Part shown: one piece after another, positions 25,530 through 35,469 of the stretch
Layout of the letters: every line of letters begins with the position of its first letter
Numbering within the stretch: position 1 is the stretch's first letter
Assembly: GCA_030512295.1 (NCBI GenBank)
Contig: JAULSR010000002.1
Location: 1,798,001-1,862,000, forward strand
DNA length: 64,000 bases
Source: Bombardia bombarda
Lineage: Eukaryota > Ascomycota > Sordariomycetes > Sordariales > Lasiosphaeriaceae
Direction of reading: 5' to 3'
Program-made: the position numbers and the translations under genes
The notes under the pieces: generated by a model
The model's input: the letters and a program-made list of their open reading frames with translations, nothing else
Told to the model about the DNA's origin: nothing
Database searches by the model: none

Positions 25530-26789
25530 CTTTATAATAATAAATCGGTTTATAAAGGTTACGTTTTTTATTTTAATTATTATTACCGTTATAATAGCCG
25601 AACTAGCTTAATTATTTTATAAGTATATAAAGTGCCGATTCGGCACATTAATAAATATAGTCTCCGACCGAAATTCTTTATTAATTAACAAGTTTTAAGT
25701 AAAACTTTTTAAAGCCCGCCAAGTTAAATAAAAGCTTTCTACGGCTTATTACCCGTAAATTAATAACTAGTTAAAACGAACATATTAAAGCTTATAATAT
25801 TACTTACGGTATTTCGTTAATAAAAAGGCTTAGTGGGCGCTATTATTCCCTAAAGCCGAATTTACGTATAATAATAACATATATATAACTATCGGTATAA
25901 GTTTATTCGAAGCGTTATACGGCTATTACTTTCGAATAGTAGATTACGTACTTTTAATATAATTAAAAGTATAAGGGGTTTATAAACGGTTAAGTAAGCT
26001 AACTTACCTAAGGGAAAAGATATATTACTATTAATAAAAAGCTATAAACTCGTAGAAAAAGTACTATGACGTACGGTATTAATGGATCGAGTTTGAAGTA
26101 GGAGAGATAGTTGGACTTTTTATATAAAACTTCCGCTTCAAAACCGGAAAAAAGCTAGCACTAAGATTTATCCCGGTTAAGGTTATCGAGAGGATCGGCA
26201 CGTAGGTATATAAGATCCGGCTACCGGCTAAATATGCTTGACTTTATAACGTTTTCTCTATCTCCTTATTAAAAAAATAGTTAGTGGCTAAGGGATAGAA
26301 GGTGCTACCATTATTAAAATTAGTCGAAGGAGAAGAAAAGTAGGAAATGGAAGATATTGTGGAGTATAAGGATAAGGGAAAGCAAAGAAAGTTCTTAATT
26401 AAATAGGTAAGATAGCCCGCTAAATATAATACTTAGGAACTTAAAGAATATTTGGCTAACGTATAAAAGGTATTTTAAAGATATGAAAAGAAAGTAAAAT
26501 AAAGGTATAAGAAGTGGAACGATTAAAAGATGAAGGCTAGAAATCGACGAGGACGTCGACTTACGGGGGGAGGGATAATTATAAAAATACCGGACATCTT
26601 TAAGTATATACTAGAGCATCCCTAAATATATGCTAGTTATCCTACTAATTATATATATAAATAGCGGCCCTCGCCCACCTTCTGTTGCGAGGGCTAGGTT
26701 AAAGTCTTACGCTAATACTAGTTATTGCTCGCTTGCTTAGTTGTCTTTATTGTGACCACCTTGATTAAGCGTACCTGCTTTCTCTTACA
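25530..26789 (+). mobile_element. Gypsy element A, right part (integrase, chromodomain, 3' LTR)
   Basis: Continues element A from the exact point where it broke at 7643; the CTTTA duplication is repeated. Plus-strand remnants align to 16184-17466 of element C: integrase core, the EALYGY region near 25910, a chromodomain remnant near 26335-26460, a purine tract ACGGGGGGAGGGATAA and the 3' LTR at 26580-26789. The LTR is 210 bp and lacks one TCGCCTTCCTAACTATC-type unit compared with element C. Confidence 0.88.
26580..26789 (+). repeat. 3' LTR of element A
   Basis: TATAAAAATACCGGACATC.. to TTCTCTTACA; the same family as the LTRs of element C, with an extra AGAGCATCCCTAA-type unit near its start and a deletion in its second half. 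Confidence 0.88.
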
Positions 26790-27523
26790 TTTTTTTAGCT
26801 GTAAAGTAATTAGCGAAAAGTATAGAATTAATTACTTATGAAATAACCCTCCTATAGAAAGAGGTTCGAACATTTCGCAAGGTTAATAAAGCTTTTATAA
26901 AGCGTCGGAAAGTTAAGAAAACACGCGTACGAGCTAGGGGGATACTTATTATAAAAAATGCACTTAATTTAATTAAATAAAAAAATATTATATAGCAGCA
27001 ATTAAGCAAAAGGTTAGTAAAAGGGGGTGTTATATAAGTTGGGCCGTCGGGTTTATAACGTTATAGAAGGTGCGATAAAACTAGGCATAATATATAAACC
27101 TGCTAGAAAGTTGAAGAAACTTTAAAAGAAAAGAATATAATTAAATGCAATTAATTTTCTTATATTATTATAAAGTAATTAAGTTAGGAGGTTGCAATAT
27201 AGTTTAAAAGTACGCGGGTCGCTTATATGCGCGGGTCGCTTATAAACCACGTTAAATATTAATTATAAAGTAAAAATATATATAATATAAAAGCTATAAG
27301 AAAGAAAAGGAATAAATTAATTTAATTTTTTAAATTAAATAATAATATTTTTTATATTAAGCTTTTTAATAAATAATTTAATTATAAGTATATTTTTTTA
27401 TTTTTAATAAAAGTTTTAATTTTTTTTATTATAAAAATCTTTTTTTATTTAAGCTTATATAATTAAAATAAAGTTTTATAACTTTTTATAACTTTTTTAT
27501 TTAATTTTATTTTTAATTTATTT
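26790..27523. other. AT-rich unassigned repeat debris
   Basis: No coding signal I can name. A purine tract followed by TGTT (AAAAGGGGGTGTTATATAAG, near 27017-27036) looks like the internal-to-LTR junction of another element, and a 16-bp motif GCGCGGGTCGCTTATA is repeated in tandem near 27215-27245. Confidence 0.4.
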
Positions 27524-28269
27524 TATCGAATTTACGATTAATTAGAAGTATATAGCTATCAAGCTATAATTAGTCAACAGGATGTAAAATAATAAGGAGC
27601 TAGTTACGTGTTTTAAAAACCCCTTTAAAACTACCCACTTCTTATCTCTGTAGTTCGTAATTTTTTTAAATAGATAAGTAGATTAATATAATAATAATAT
27701 AAAGACATCGGATATCCTTAAACACATGTTAAAACATCCTTAAGCTAGAGCATCCTTAAGCATATACTAGTTATTTTATTAACTATATATTAAGTGGGTA
27801 GGGTAGCCCGTTAAGTATAATACTTAAAAACTTAAAAAACATTTAACTAACGTATAAAAAGTATTTAAAAGATATAAAAAGAAAGCAAAATAAAGGCATA
27901 GGAAATAGAACGACTAGAAAATAAAGGCTAGGAATCGACGAGGACGTCGACCTACGGGGGGGGGATAATTATAAAGATATCGGACATCCTTAAACACATG
28001 CCAAAGCATCCCTAAGCTAGAGCATTCCCAAGCATATACTAGTTATCCTACTAACTATATATATAAGCAGCGGCCCTCGCCTACCTCCCGTTGCGAGGGC
28101 CAGGTTAAAGTCTTACGCTAATACTAGTTATTGCTCGCCTTCCTAATTATCTTCATTGTGACCACCTTGATTAGGCATACCTGCCTTCTCTTATAAATAA
28201 TAACCCCCAACTAACCCGTTCTTTATTATTATTATAGTGACTAGTATGAATAACCTTATTATTTTAATA
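27524..28269 (+). mobile_element. solo Copia LTR (element D family) split by a Gypsy remnant
   Basis: 27524-27697 and 28196-28269 together make one LTR of the element D family (TATCGAATTTACG.. to ..ATTTTAATA), flanked by a perfect TATTT duplication (27519-27523 and 28270-28274). No internal Copia sequence is attached, so it is a solo LTR. It is interrupted by 27698-28195. Confidence 0.85.
27698..28195 (+). mobile_element. internally deleted Gypsy remnant (element C family)
   Basis: Perfect AATAA duplication at 27693-27697 and 28196-28200. It consists of the first ~90 bp of a 5' LTR, then a jump to the end of the chromodomain region and the polymerase 3' end (27791-27960), a purine tract and a full 3' LTR (27970-28195). 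About 5 kb is missing. The deletion must have happened after insertion because both target duplications survive. Confidence 0.85.
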
Positions 28270-28527
28270 TATTTAAAAATAATTTATTTTTCTTTTTTTT
28301 AATTTTTAAACTTAAGTTATAATAACTTTAATTTTTTAATTAATTTTTTATATTTAATTATTATATATATTATTTTAATTAATATAATAATTATTATATA
28401 TTAAATAATAAAAATAAAAATAATATAAAATTAAAATAAAATTAAAGTTATATATAAAAATATAAAGTTAAAAAAAATAATTAATATTATTTATTAAATT
28501 AATTATTAATAAAAATAACGCGCTTAA

Positions 28528-28778
28528 TATAAAAGAAGGTAGGTACGCCTGATCAAGGTGGTTACAATGAAGATAACTAAGAAAGCGAGCAATGAAGATA
28601 ACTGGGAAGGCGAGCAATGACTAGTATTAGCGTAAGAATTCAACTTGGCCCTCGCAACGGGAGGTGGGCGAGGGCCGCTGCTTATATACATAGTTGGTAG
28701 GATAACTGGCATGTGCTTGGGGATGCTCTGGCTTGGGGATACTCTTGCATGTGCTTAGGGATGTCCGATGTCCTTATA
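28528..28778 (-). repeat. solo LTR of the element C family, minus strand
   Basis: 251 bp, reading on the minus strand from TATAAGGACATCGG down to the TTTATA end. A perfect CTTAA duplication lies at 28523-28527 and 28779-28783. It is much less RIP-mutated than the DNA around it and carries extra AGAGCATCCC-type units, so it looks like a younger insertion into already AT-rich DNA. Confidence 0.88.
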
Positions 28779-29057
28779 CTTAATAAAAAAAATAAAAAAA
28801 TAAAAAAAGTTATATAATTTTAAAAATTAAATTAAATTATTCCTTTTTTTTCCACGGCTTTTATATTATATATCCCTCGCTTTATAATTATATATTTATA
28901 AAAAATAAGTTTATTTAAAATATAATAATAGTTTTTTATTTATATTTATATAATTTTTTATTATTTTATTTTATTTATTAATATATATATATATAATATT
29001 TTATTATAATAAAAATAATATTAAAAAAAATACTTTTATTAAAATTATTTTTATATA

Positions 29058-30783
29058 GTGGCTCAATCCAGCCTCGGCAGCCTCAAGCCGAGTGTCATAT
29101 CTACGTGCAGGGCTTTGCATACTACCTTAGAAGCAGGACCTGCATGGATGGCTCCGTCCCTGGCGGCTGTATCCGAGGCTATTCCCGGGTCAAGCGAGAT
29201 ACGTTTGGAAGGTGCCAATATCTTATTAGTACTCTTGTCTTTCCTCATGACCTCCGAGATAATTCCCTTGGATCTTCTCGTCCGCGGAGCCACGCCTCGA
29301 CGACGCTGGAATGCACAAGGCAAGATCGATGAAGTGGATGCAATTTGTGCTGGTCTCGTTCCGGAACTGAGCAGCTTGCTCTCAGATATGCCGAGATTAA
29401 GCAATGCATTTCACGAATTGGGCCTGTCGTCGGCCGTCTCGAAGAACTCAAGCCAGGCTTATACTGTGGACGAAGCTGTTGCGGCTCGCGTTCGTGAGAG
29501 TCTATCTCCAGAGCTCCATTCCTTTTGGAGGTGCCAAGCCTTGGTCGTTGCCTACAGGTCGATCTCGTGGAAATACATTGAGCCTGCGTAAGTCTAAACA
29601 GACCACGGAGTCATTCATTCTAACGCTGGTACAACATTCCCAATCCGAAACTATTCCTACCGCATCTCAAGCACACTCTACAAGCATTTCAAGATTGCCT
29701 CGAACACCTACCTACGAGCGCCAGGGCCGACCTTGTACTTACCCTCATCGAGGCATCTCGGTTTCCCAACATGGCATGGAAACGCTTCGCAGTCGGTCGG
29801 GCGGAAGTTGCTGCACGTGGCCTAGAGGACTGGTACCTTCACTCTTGCATCGCACAGTCACAATGTCTTCTGGGCCGGATTGGGGGGATATGGGCCAAGC
29901 TCTTGATGATCTCAGCCAAGGCAAGCTGCCGAGCACCACGGATAAAAGAATGCGTTGGACAATTGGACAAATAACCATCCAGCGTTCTTTGAACTGCATC
30001 CAAGTTGAAGATCTCTCTGCTGCCAAGGAATTGCTGGAGAGTTGGAGTCCCTTCGACCAGAGCACGCCCCCAATGGAGGAAGTCATGCTCTTCCGTAAGG
30101 ACATGGTACTTGGGAGGGTTCTGCGTTTCCAAGGCGAGTTCATAGATTCGCTGACGCATCTTGAGAGATCGCGGAAAACAGCAGCGGAGCACAAGGACCT
30201 CATCTTCGACAAAGACCTTCGTGATCTTACCTGCGATCTTGCCGACACGTTGCGAGAGCTCGGCGACCTTGCGTCTGCCGAACATCATCTTCGTGTAGAA
30301 ATCGCGCGGCGGGACCAACATTGTATCTCTTCTCCGGGCAGATCTCTCCTGGAATTGTCTCTGGCGGAAGCCCTATTTGCTCAAGGACGCTTCAAGGAGA
30401 CAGAGAAGCTTTGCTTGGATATCCAGTCTCGCACTGGCCTCTTGAAGTTTGAGAAGCTGCGCTTACATATCACGCTGGCAAAGATACGTCATATCGACTC
30501 CGACGATAATGGGGCAAGTTCTTATTGGGCCAAGGCAATGGTGGCAATCAGCCAGTTCCCTAATGAGAGTGGTGCGACTCGAATAATCGTCATGTCCGTC
30601 TGCGACATCTTGAGTCGCCAGAGCGCCTCCTGGCCAGAGAACTGGTTGTTAAACCAATCCCTAGAAACGTTGGATTCTCTGGGTAAACTGGCAAAGCCAG
30701 GAGGTGTTCGGTGCTGGATTGCGGGCTTGCGGCATTGGGTCGAATACTTGCAGTCCAGAGGTAATCTTCGTAGTCATTTGTAG
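29058..30783 (+). pseudogene. 5'-truncated, frame-broken NLR/STAND gene remnant
   Basis: Host-type sequence begins abruptly where the transposon block ends. Frame 1 (29058-29591) reads EIIPLDLLVRG.., ..SLLSDMPRLSNAFHELG and ..FWRCQALVVAYRSISWKYIEP, which I recognise as the stretch after the NB-ARC/NACHT ATPase in many fungal NLR-like proteins. It continues in a second frame through ..RFPNMAWKRFAVG.. (about 29672-29880), then a third frame (about 29890-30783) with TPR-like helices (ALDDLSQGKLP, LRELGDLASAEHHL, LAEALFAQGRFKETEKL). A GTAAGT donor at 29588 may mark an intron, but the frame still has to change near there and again at a run of six G near 29883. The nucleotide-binding domain is missing. 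Family assignment is from memory of motifs, not a search. Confidence 0.6.
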
Positions 30784-31344
30784 TGCATTTGTACCAAGGA
30801 GAAAGCTCAGGTGTTCCTGTCTGTTGGTAGTCGGGCACGTTCTCGATATCTCCGAAGATTCTCACAGCCACCGGAGCGGCTAAGACGGATTAATTCACGG
30901 GGGGCGCCGCAAACTATGGCATCCCCGTCGCAGAGGGAACGACGTCTCGTTACGCACCGTAGGCAGTTGACCAACTCTGGGCATTAAATGACGACATGAC
31001 TGAATCTATTTTTTGCCCTGCCCCTTCCTCCTCTTGACCGCCCCCGATTCCATAAATGAAGTACCTGGAGTAACCCCCCGTTGGTCAGCCTTGCTCGACT
31101 AGCCGTCCTTATCAACAAGAAGTAGCGACGCGGAGTCGGCCTCTGTTAAACCACGGAAACGCCAAGATCCCGTGGAATTGGTTGATACCTCGAGAGTGGG
31201 AGACAGCGAAGGCGACAAGATGATGGTAGGTACGATTAGAGCGGCTGTCAAGAAAGAGATTCCTAATCTCACAGATTAAGCCAGTTTATCCCCCGGCTCC
31301 TAGACCACACACGCCCCCGCCCCACAACTAACGCCCCACACCCC
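30784..31344. other. spacer between NLR remnant and AT island
   Basis: Normal-GC DNA with no open frame I can support. There are short coding-like stretches near 31100-31220 but nothing recognisable. Confidence 0.5.
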
Positions 31345-32010
31345 GATAATTAATATAAATTAGTTTAAATACGACTTGAACAAAATTATTTTAACGTGTT
31401 TAAATCTCTATATAAATTATAAAATTTATATTTTTTAATTAATTAATTATAATATATTATATATATAATTTATTTTATATAAATTTTATTATAATTAAAA
31501 TAATTTTAAAAAAACGCTTTTAATAAAAGTTATTTTTAAATATAAATATTATATTATATAATATAATAATAATAATTATAATAATAAAAATAAGCTTTAT
31601 ATAATAAATAATTATATATTTTTATTTTAAAACTTAGGTTTATAAATTTTAACCCGATTAATTACTTTATATATTATTAAAATGCTTTAATTTTTACCGT
31701 TTTTTTAATATAAGTTATATATTATAAAAACTATTAGTTATAAAGAAAAAGCTATATATAATAAAAAGTAAATTTTTTACTTTTTTTATTTTTATTTTTC
31801 TTTATTAATAATAATAATAAAACGGGACTTATATTAATAAAAAGCTTTAAATTAAAGCTTTTTAATAATATAAAATATATTATTATAAGCTTAGTAATTA
31901 TAGGGATGCACCTAATAATAAATATAAATTTAAAAATAAAAGTAATAACGATAAAAGGTATTACGTGGCTATGCACAGGGGCTACGTAAGCTTATAACCC
32001 GAACTTTAAA
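31345..32010. repeat. small AT-rich, RIP-like island
   Basis: About 670 bp of strongly AT-rich sequence bounded on both sides by normal-GC DNA. No LTR ends or protein motifs survive. It is probably an old, heavily mutated repeat. Confidence 0.55.
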
Positions 32011-32093
32011 ATAGTAATTTTTTTAGTAGTTACAAAGTGGGTTTTTTTAATCGGGCCTCAGATCTGTTGGCGGGAATTGGTGTGGGGGGGGTA

Positions 32094-32210
32094 GCGGGTG
32101 TTAGGGAGGCGCCCGCGTAATAACTGGTCGAGCGCCTGAGACTAGGGAGGTGGCGGGTGTTAGGGAGGCGCCCGCGTAACAACTAGTCTAAGCACCTGAA
32201 AGTAGATAAG
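32094..32210. repeat. 59-bp tandem repeat, two copies
   Basis: GCGGGTGTTAGGGAGGCG begins at 32094 and again at 32153. The following CCCGCGTAA(T/C)AACT and the GCACCTGA/GCGCCTGA segments also repeat. Confidence 0.75.
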
Positions 32211-33594
32211 GGTGATAATTTTCTATATTATAAGTATTAAAGAGGCAACAAAGCTGACTTTGACTAGGGAATAAAAAGTAAATTGGCTAGGCCTAATTAG
32301 AAAAAGGAAGCTGGTTCAGAAATCGGCGGTGCTTGAACCAGAGTCAGAAAATCAGACTACCTTACCTACCACTACCGAGCCTCGAGCGAGCCTACACTCA
32401 CAGTACCCTCACCGCAGTGACTGCGAACACGGCAAGTGAGTTCACGATCTTAGGTGTGTGAAGAGTGCCTATCTTGCGCCCCCTCTCGTTCCTCTATTCC
32501 CTTATTATAGTCTTCGGGCAGAGGCTCTACAATCCTGGTGATCTGGAATCTTGAAGGTTTCTGGTTGCCACTGCAGTCGGAGCGCGATTCAGGTATCCGC
32601 AAACGGGACACCCATTATGGGATGCAGAGACCTCCCTGCTCAACCTCAACCTTTGAAGACACCGCATTATCACATATGGACGTTGCCCGATTTTATCGGT
32701 TCGGTTGGCTGGCCCTGGGCTGGTAGGACGTCCTCCTTCCTGAAACCGCTTCACATTATTTAACTGTGCAGTGCAAGTGCACCACCCTCCGACCCTCCCA
32801 ATCGTTTCGCCTGGCGTCGGGCGGTTGACGCCGGACGTGTTGCAGGGCGGCCTATGACCGTGCCTGAATCCCAATGGAAAGTCGTCCCACGAGAAAAGAT
32901 AGGTGCTGCTAAGGTAATGGTACGCCGCGCGGGCTAGAGGCCCCACTGAAGCCCCCCGCCACGCCGCCACCATTTGCAGGAGCAACCGACCCACCAGACT
33001 CCCCCAGGCCACTACGCGCTCGCACACAGTGCAGAGCTAGCCCATGGCTCTTTATCTCCTTCTGATTTCAGAACCCCCGCTGGGGAGCGCTTCGTCCTCA
33101 CTGCCTATTCCCCCAGCTTCGCACCTGAATTTGACCCGACACCTCCCCCGGCACCAAACTGTTCCGGTCTGTGACAAGACAATTCTGACTTTTTTTTTGA
33201 TGCAGCAACATCTTTTTTAATCTACCTTGAAACTCTTATTTCAACCGAACTCCGCCTACTACTGCCTTTCTAGGCCGCCAGAACCATCAAAGTACCCTCG
33301 CCGCCGAACGCTGAACCCTCACCCAAGAAAGAACCTGGAAGCCAGTGGGACGGGACGACTCTAATCTTGGGGCTCCCCTACCTAGGTATATACTAGGGCA
33401 TTCCTATTCGGTCGCCATCGTTGCTGCATTCGCCTGCTCCCTGCTCCTTCCCTTCAGCTCCCAACCTGCAACTCCTTCCACACCAAGAACAATCCGCGAG
33501 CGATTGCAACTTGATATTGCATCCCCATTTGGACGTGGTCGCACAGAAGTCACAACCTTTGCTCCGCAATAGAAACAGATCGACCATCTGAACC
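32211..33594. promoter_or_regulatory. upstream region and probable 5' UTR of the Rac gene
   Basis: No convincing coding gene. A minus ORF of 166 codons (33027-32527) lies here but has no recognisable motifs. A perfect 8-bp inverted repeat CTGGTTCA/TGAACCAG sits near 32310-32340. Pyrimidine-rich stretches before 33595 suit a fungal 5' UTR. Confidence 0.4.
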
Positions 33595-34595
33595 ATGGCC
33601 AATCCTGGCAGTGTGCAGTCGCTGAAGGTTCGTCGGCCCTGTCAACACCACCTCTCTCTCTCCCACTGTCCATTCGCACACCCCTGGGCAATCAACAAAC
33701 CAGATATGAGCATCCCAGGCTAACCCGTCCTCGTTTTACAGTGCGTCGTCACAGGCGATGGTGCCGTCGGCAAGGTGAGCAAAGCCCCCATTGATTGCTG
33801 ATGTGTGTCGGCTATGATGCGAAAGCTAACGTTGAGGTCAGACATGTATGCTCATTTCCTACACAACGAATGCTTTCCCTGGCGAATATGTCCCCACAGT
33901 GTACGTGAGCTTCCAGCCCTTCCCCGAGCAAGCATGTGCGATGCTGGAATCTGAGGGAACTGACAAGTGCACCGTCGCAGCTTCGATAACTACTCGGCAA
34001 GCGTAATGGTCGATGGGAAGCCCGTCAGCTTGGGACTATGGGATACTGCAGGCCAGGAAGATTACGACAGACTGCGACCGCTCTCATACCCTCAGACCGA
34101 TGTCTTCCTTGTTTGCTTTTCGATCGCAAGCCCCCCGTCGTTTGACAACGTCAAGGCCAAGGTTAGTGAACGATTCAATCTCAATTGGACACGGAGAGTG
34201 GCTGAAGGGCTGACAATACACATAGTGGTTTCCCGAGATCAACCATCATGCGCCTGGCGTCCCTATCATCTTGGTCGGTACCAAGATTGATTTGCGAGAG
34301 GACCCCAGGACGCTTGAACAGCTGGCAAAGCAAAAGATGGTGCCTGTAACGTACGATCAAGGTCTGCTCTGCTACCAGGATATCGGCGCTGTCAAGTACA
34401 TTGAGTGCTCTGCCTTGACACAGAGGAATCTGAAGCTCGTCTTTGATGAGGCGATCCGGTAAGTGATGATCAGACCAAAATTCTACTCGGAAACCGGAAA
34501 CGGACCAAGAACAGCAAGCTGACCAAAATACCAGAGCCGTGCTTAACCCCCGCAAGGAACCGCTAAAGAAGAAGTCCAAGTGCACTATTCTCTAG
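33595..34595 (+). CDS. rac1: Rac-type small GTPase, six exons
   Basis: Exons 33595-33627, 33742-33774, 33842-33900, 33981-34161, 34226-34458 and 34535-34595 join to exactly 600 nt (199 aa). All GTPase motifs are present: P-loop GDGAVGKT, switch I YVPTVFDNY, DTAGQEDYDRLRPLSY, the Rho-family TKID in place of NKxD, and ECSAL. The C-terminus has a lysine patch (KEPLKKKSK) and the CaaX box CTIL, whose final Leu favours geranylgeranylation and membrane attachment. The N-terminus MANPGSVQSLKCVV and LGLWDTAGQ separate it from Cdc42. Rac in filamentous fungi acts in hyphal polarity, branching and NADPH-oxidase activation. The P-loop is split across the intron after Lys22. Confidence 0.95.
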
Positions 34596-35469
34596 TCATC
34601 TACGGCTTTTGGGCCTATGGCCAACTCGACGACTGGTGTTTTACGGAATGCGAACGCCATCTATACCCAACGGACATATCTTGATGCTTTTTTCTTCATA
34701 GCCCCCAGTTTTCTTGGATCTGCTTGTGGAAAGAGGCATGCAAAGGTTGGGTAAACCCGCCACTGGGATCGACGAGTTGTTGCATCAGGAGAAAGACTTG
34801 TTTTAGCGTGTGTGTGTGTGTGTTTTCTCCTCCTCCCCCTAATCCTCGCTCGGTATTCCTTAGGCCCACCTGGCTGGCGCGCATCCCCTCGAGAGAGGTA
34901 AAGACAGATTGCTGGTGCCGGTGTGTCTTTTTATCTCTCTTTTTCTACTCCCTCCACAAACGGGTTCTATCACTCTTACGCTACCATTTTTAGTAGCAGA
35001 TTTGCACCATCAACGCCCAAACAATATCCTGCCTTTTCTGTAGATAGCTGAAATAAACCACCTACGCGTGGCAGGGTCGACTTCATTGAGGCAGGGAACC
35101 GGATATGATGATTATATGGTTGATAGCGAAAGATTCTTCTAGTCTTTCGCGATGAATAATAGAGCGCCTCCTTGTTATATTTAGCTTGTCATTTATTTTT
35201 CCACACACACATGTCCCATATCCATACGGTGAAGTTTTTAAAGCATTTGTCTTGTTTCTATTCATGCTAACAAATGGAAAAGGGGGGGAACAAGAAGAAG
35301 GAAGGGGGTATCTTTGATAGCAACCCTGAAATAAACAACTTCCTGTACGAGACGTTCCGTTACTCAACTACCACTACTGAAAACCCAAAGACCGCCAACA
35401 TACACAAGATGTTCGTTCAGTGATTTCCAAATCAAAATACAAAGTAGATTTTACTCCATATCCAGGCTT
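34596..35469. other. convergent 3' region between Rac and the Nop6-like gene
   Basis: 3' flanks of two genes transcribed toward each other. A (GT)n microsatellite lies at 34807-34823. No coding gene seen. Confidence 0.6.

Larger units (their letters stand above)
4956..29048. other. AT-rich RIP-mutated transposon block
   Basis: Composition falls suddenly to strongly AT-rich at 4956 and recovers at about 29049. Recognisable retrotransposon protein sequence is shot through with TAG/TAA at Trp and Gln positions, and paired copies differ mostly by C/T and G/A. This is the signature of RIP, known from Pezizomycotina. No intact host gene was found inside. Confidence 0.9.

Noticed and set aside
28524..28712. 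62-codon minus ORF
   Set aside because: Lies within the solo LTR; no coding meaning.
4956..29048. AT-rich block as a centromere or mitochondrial insertion
   Set aside because: It is accounted for by identifiable LTR elements and RIP; no mitochondrial genes seen, and a centromere role cannot be read from sequence.
32094..32170. TTAGGG in the 59-bp repeat as a telomere trace
   Set aside because: Only one TTAGGG per 59-bp unit; not a telomeric array.
32527..33027. 166-codon minus ORF upstream of the Rac gene
   Set aside because: No recognisable motif and a composition typical of noncoding GC-rich DNA; overlaps the probable Rac 5' region.
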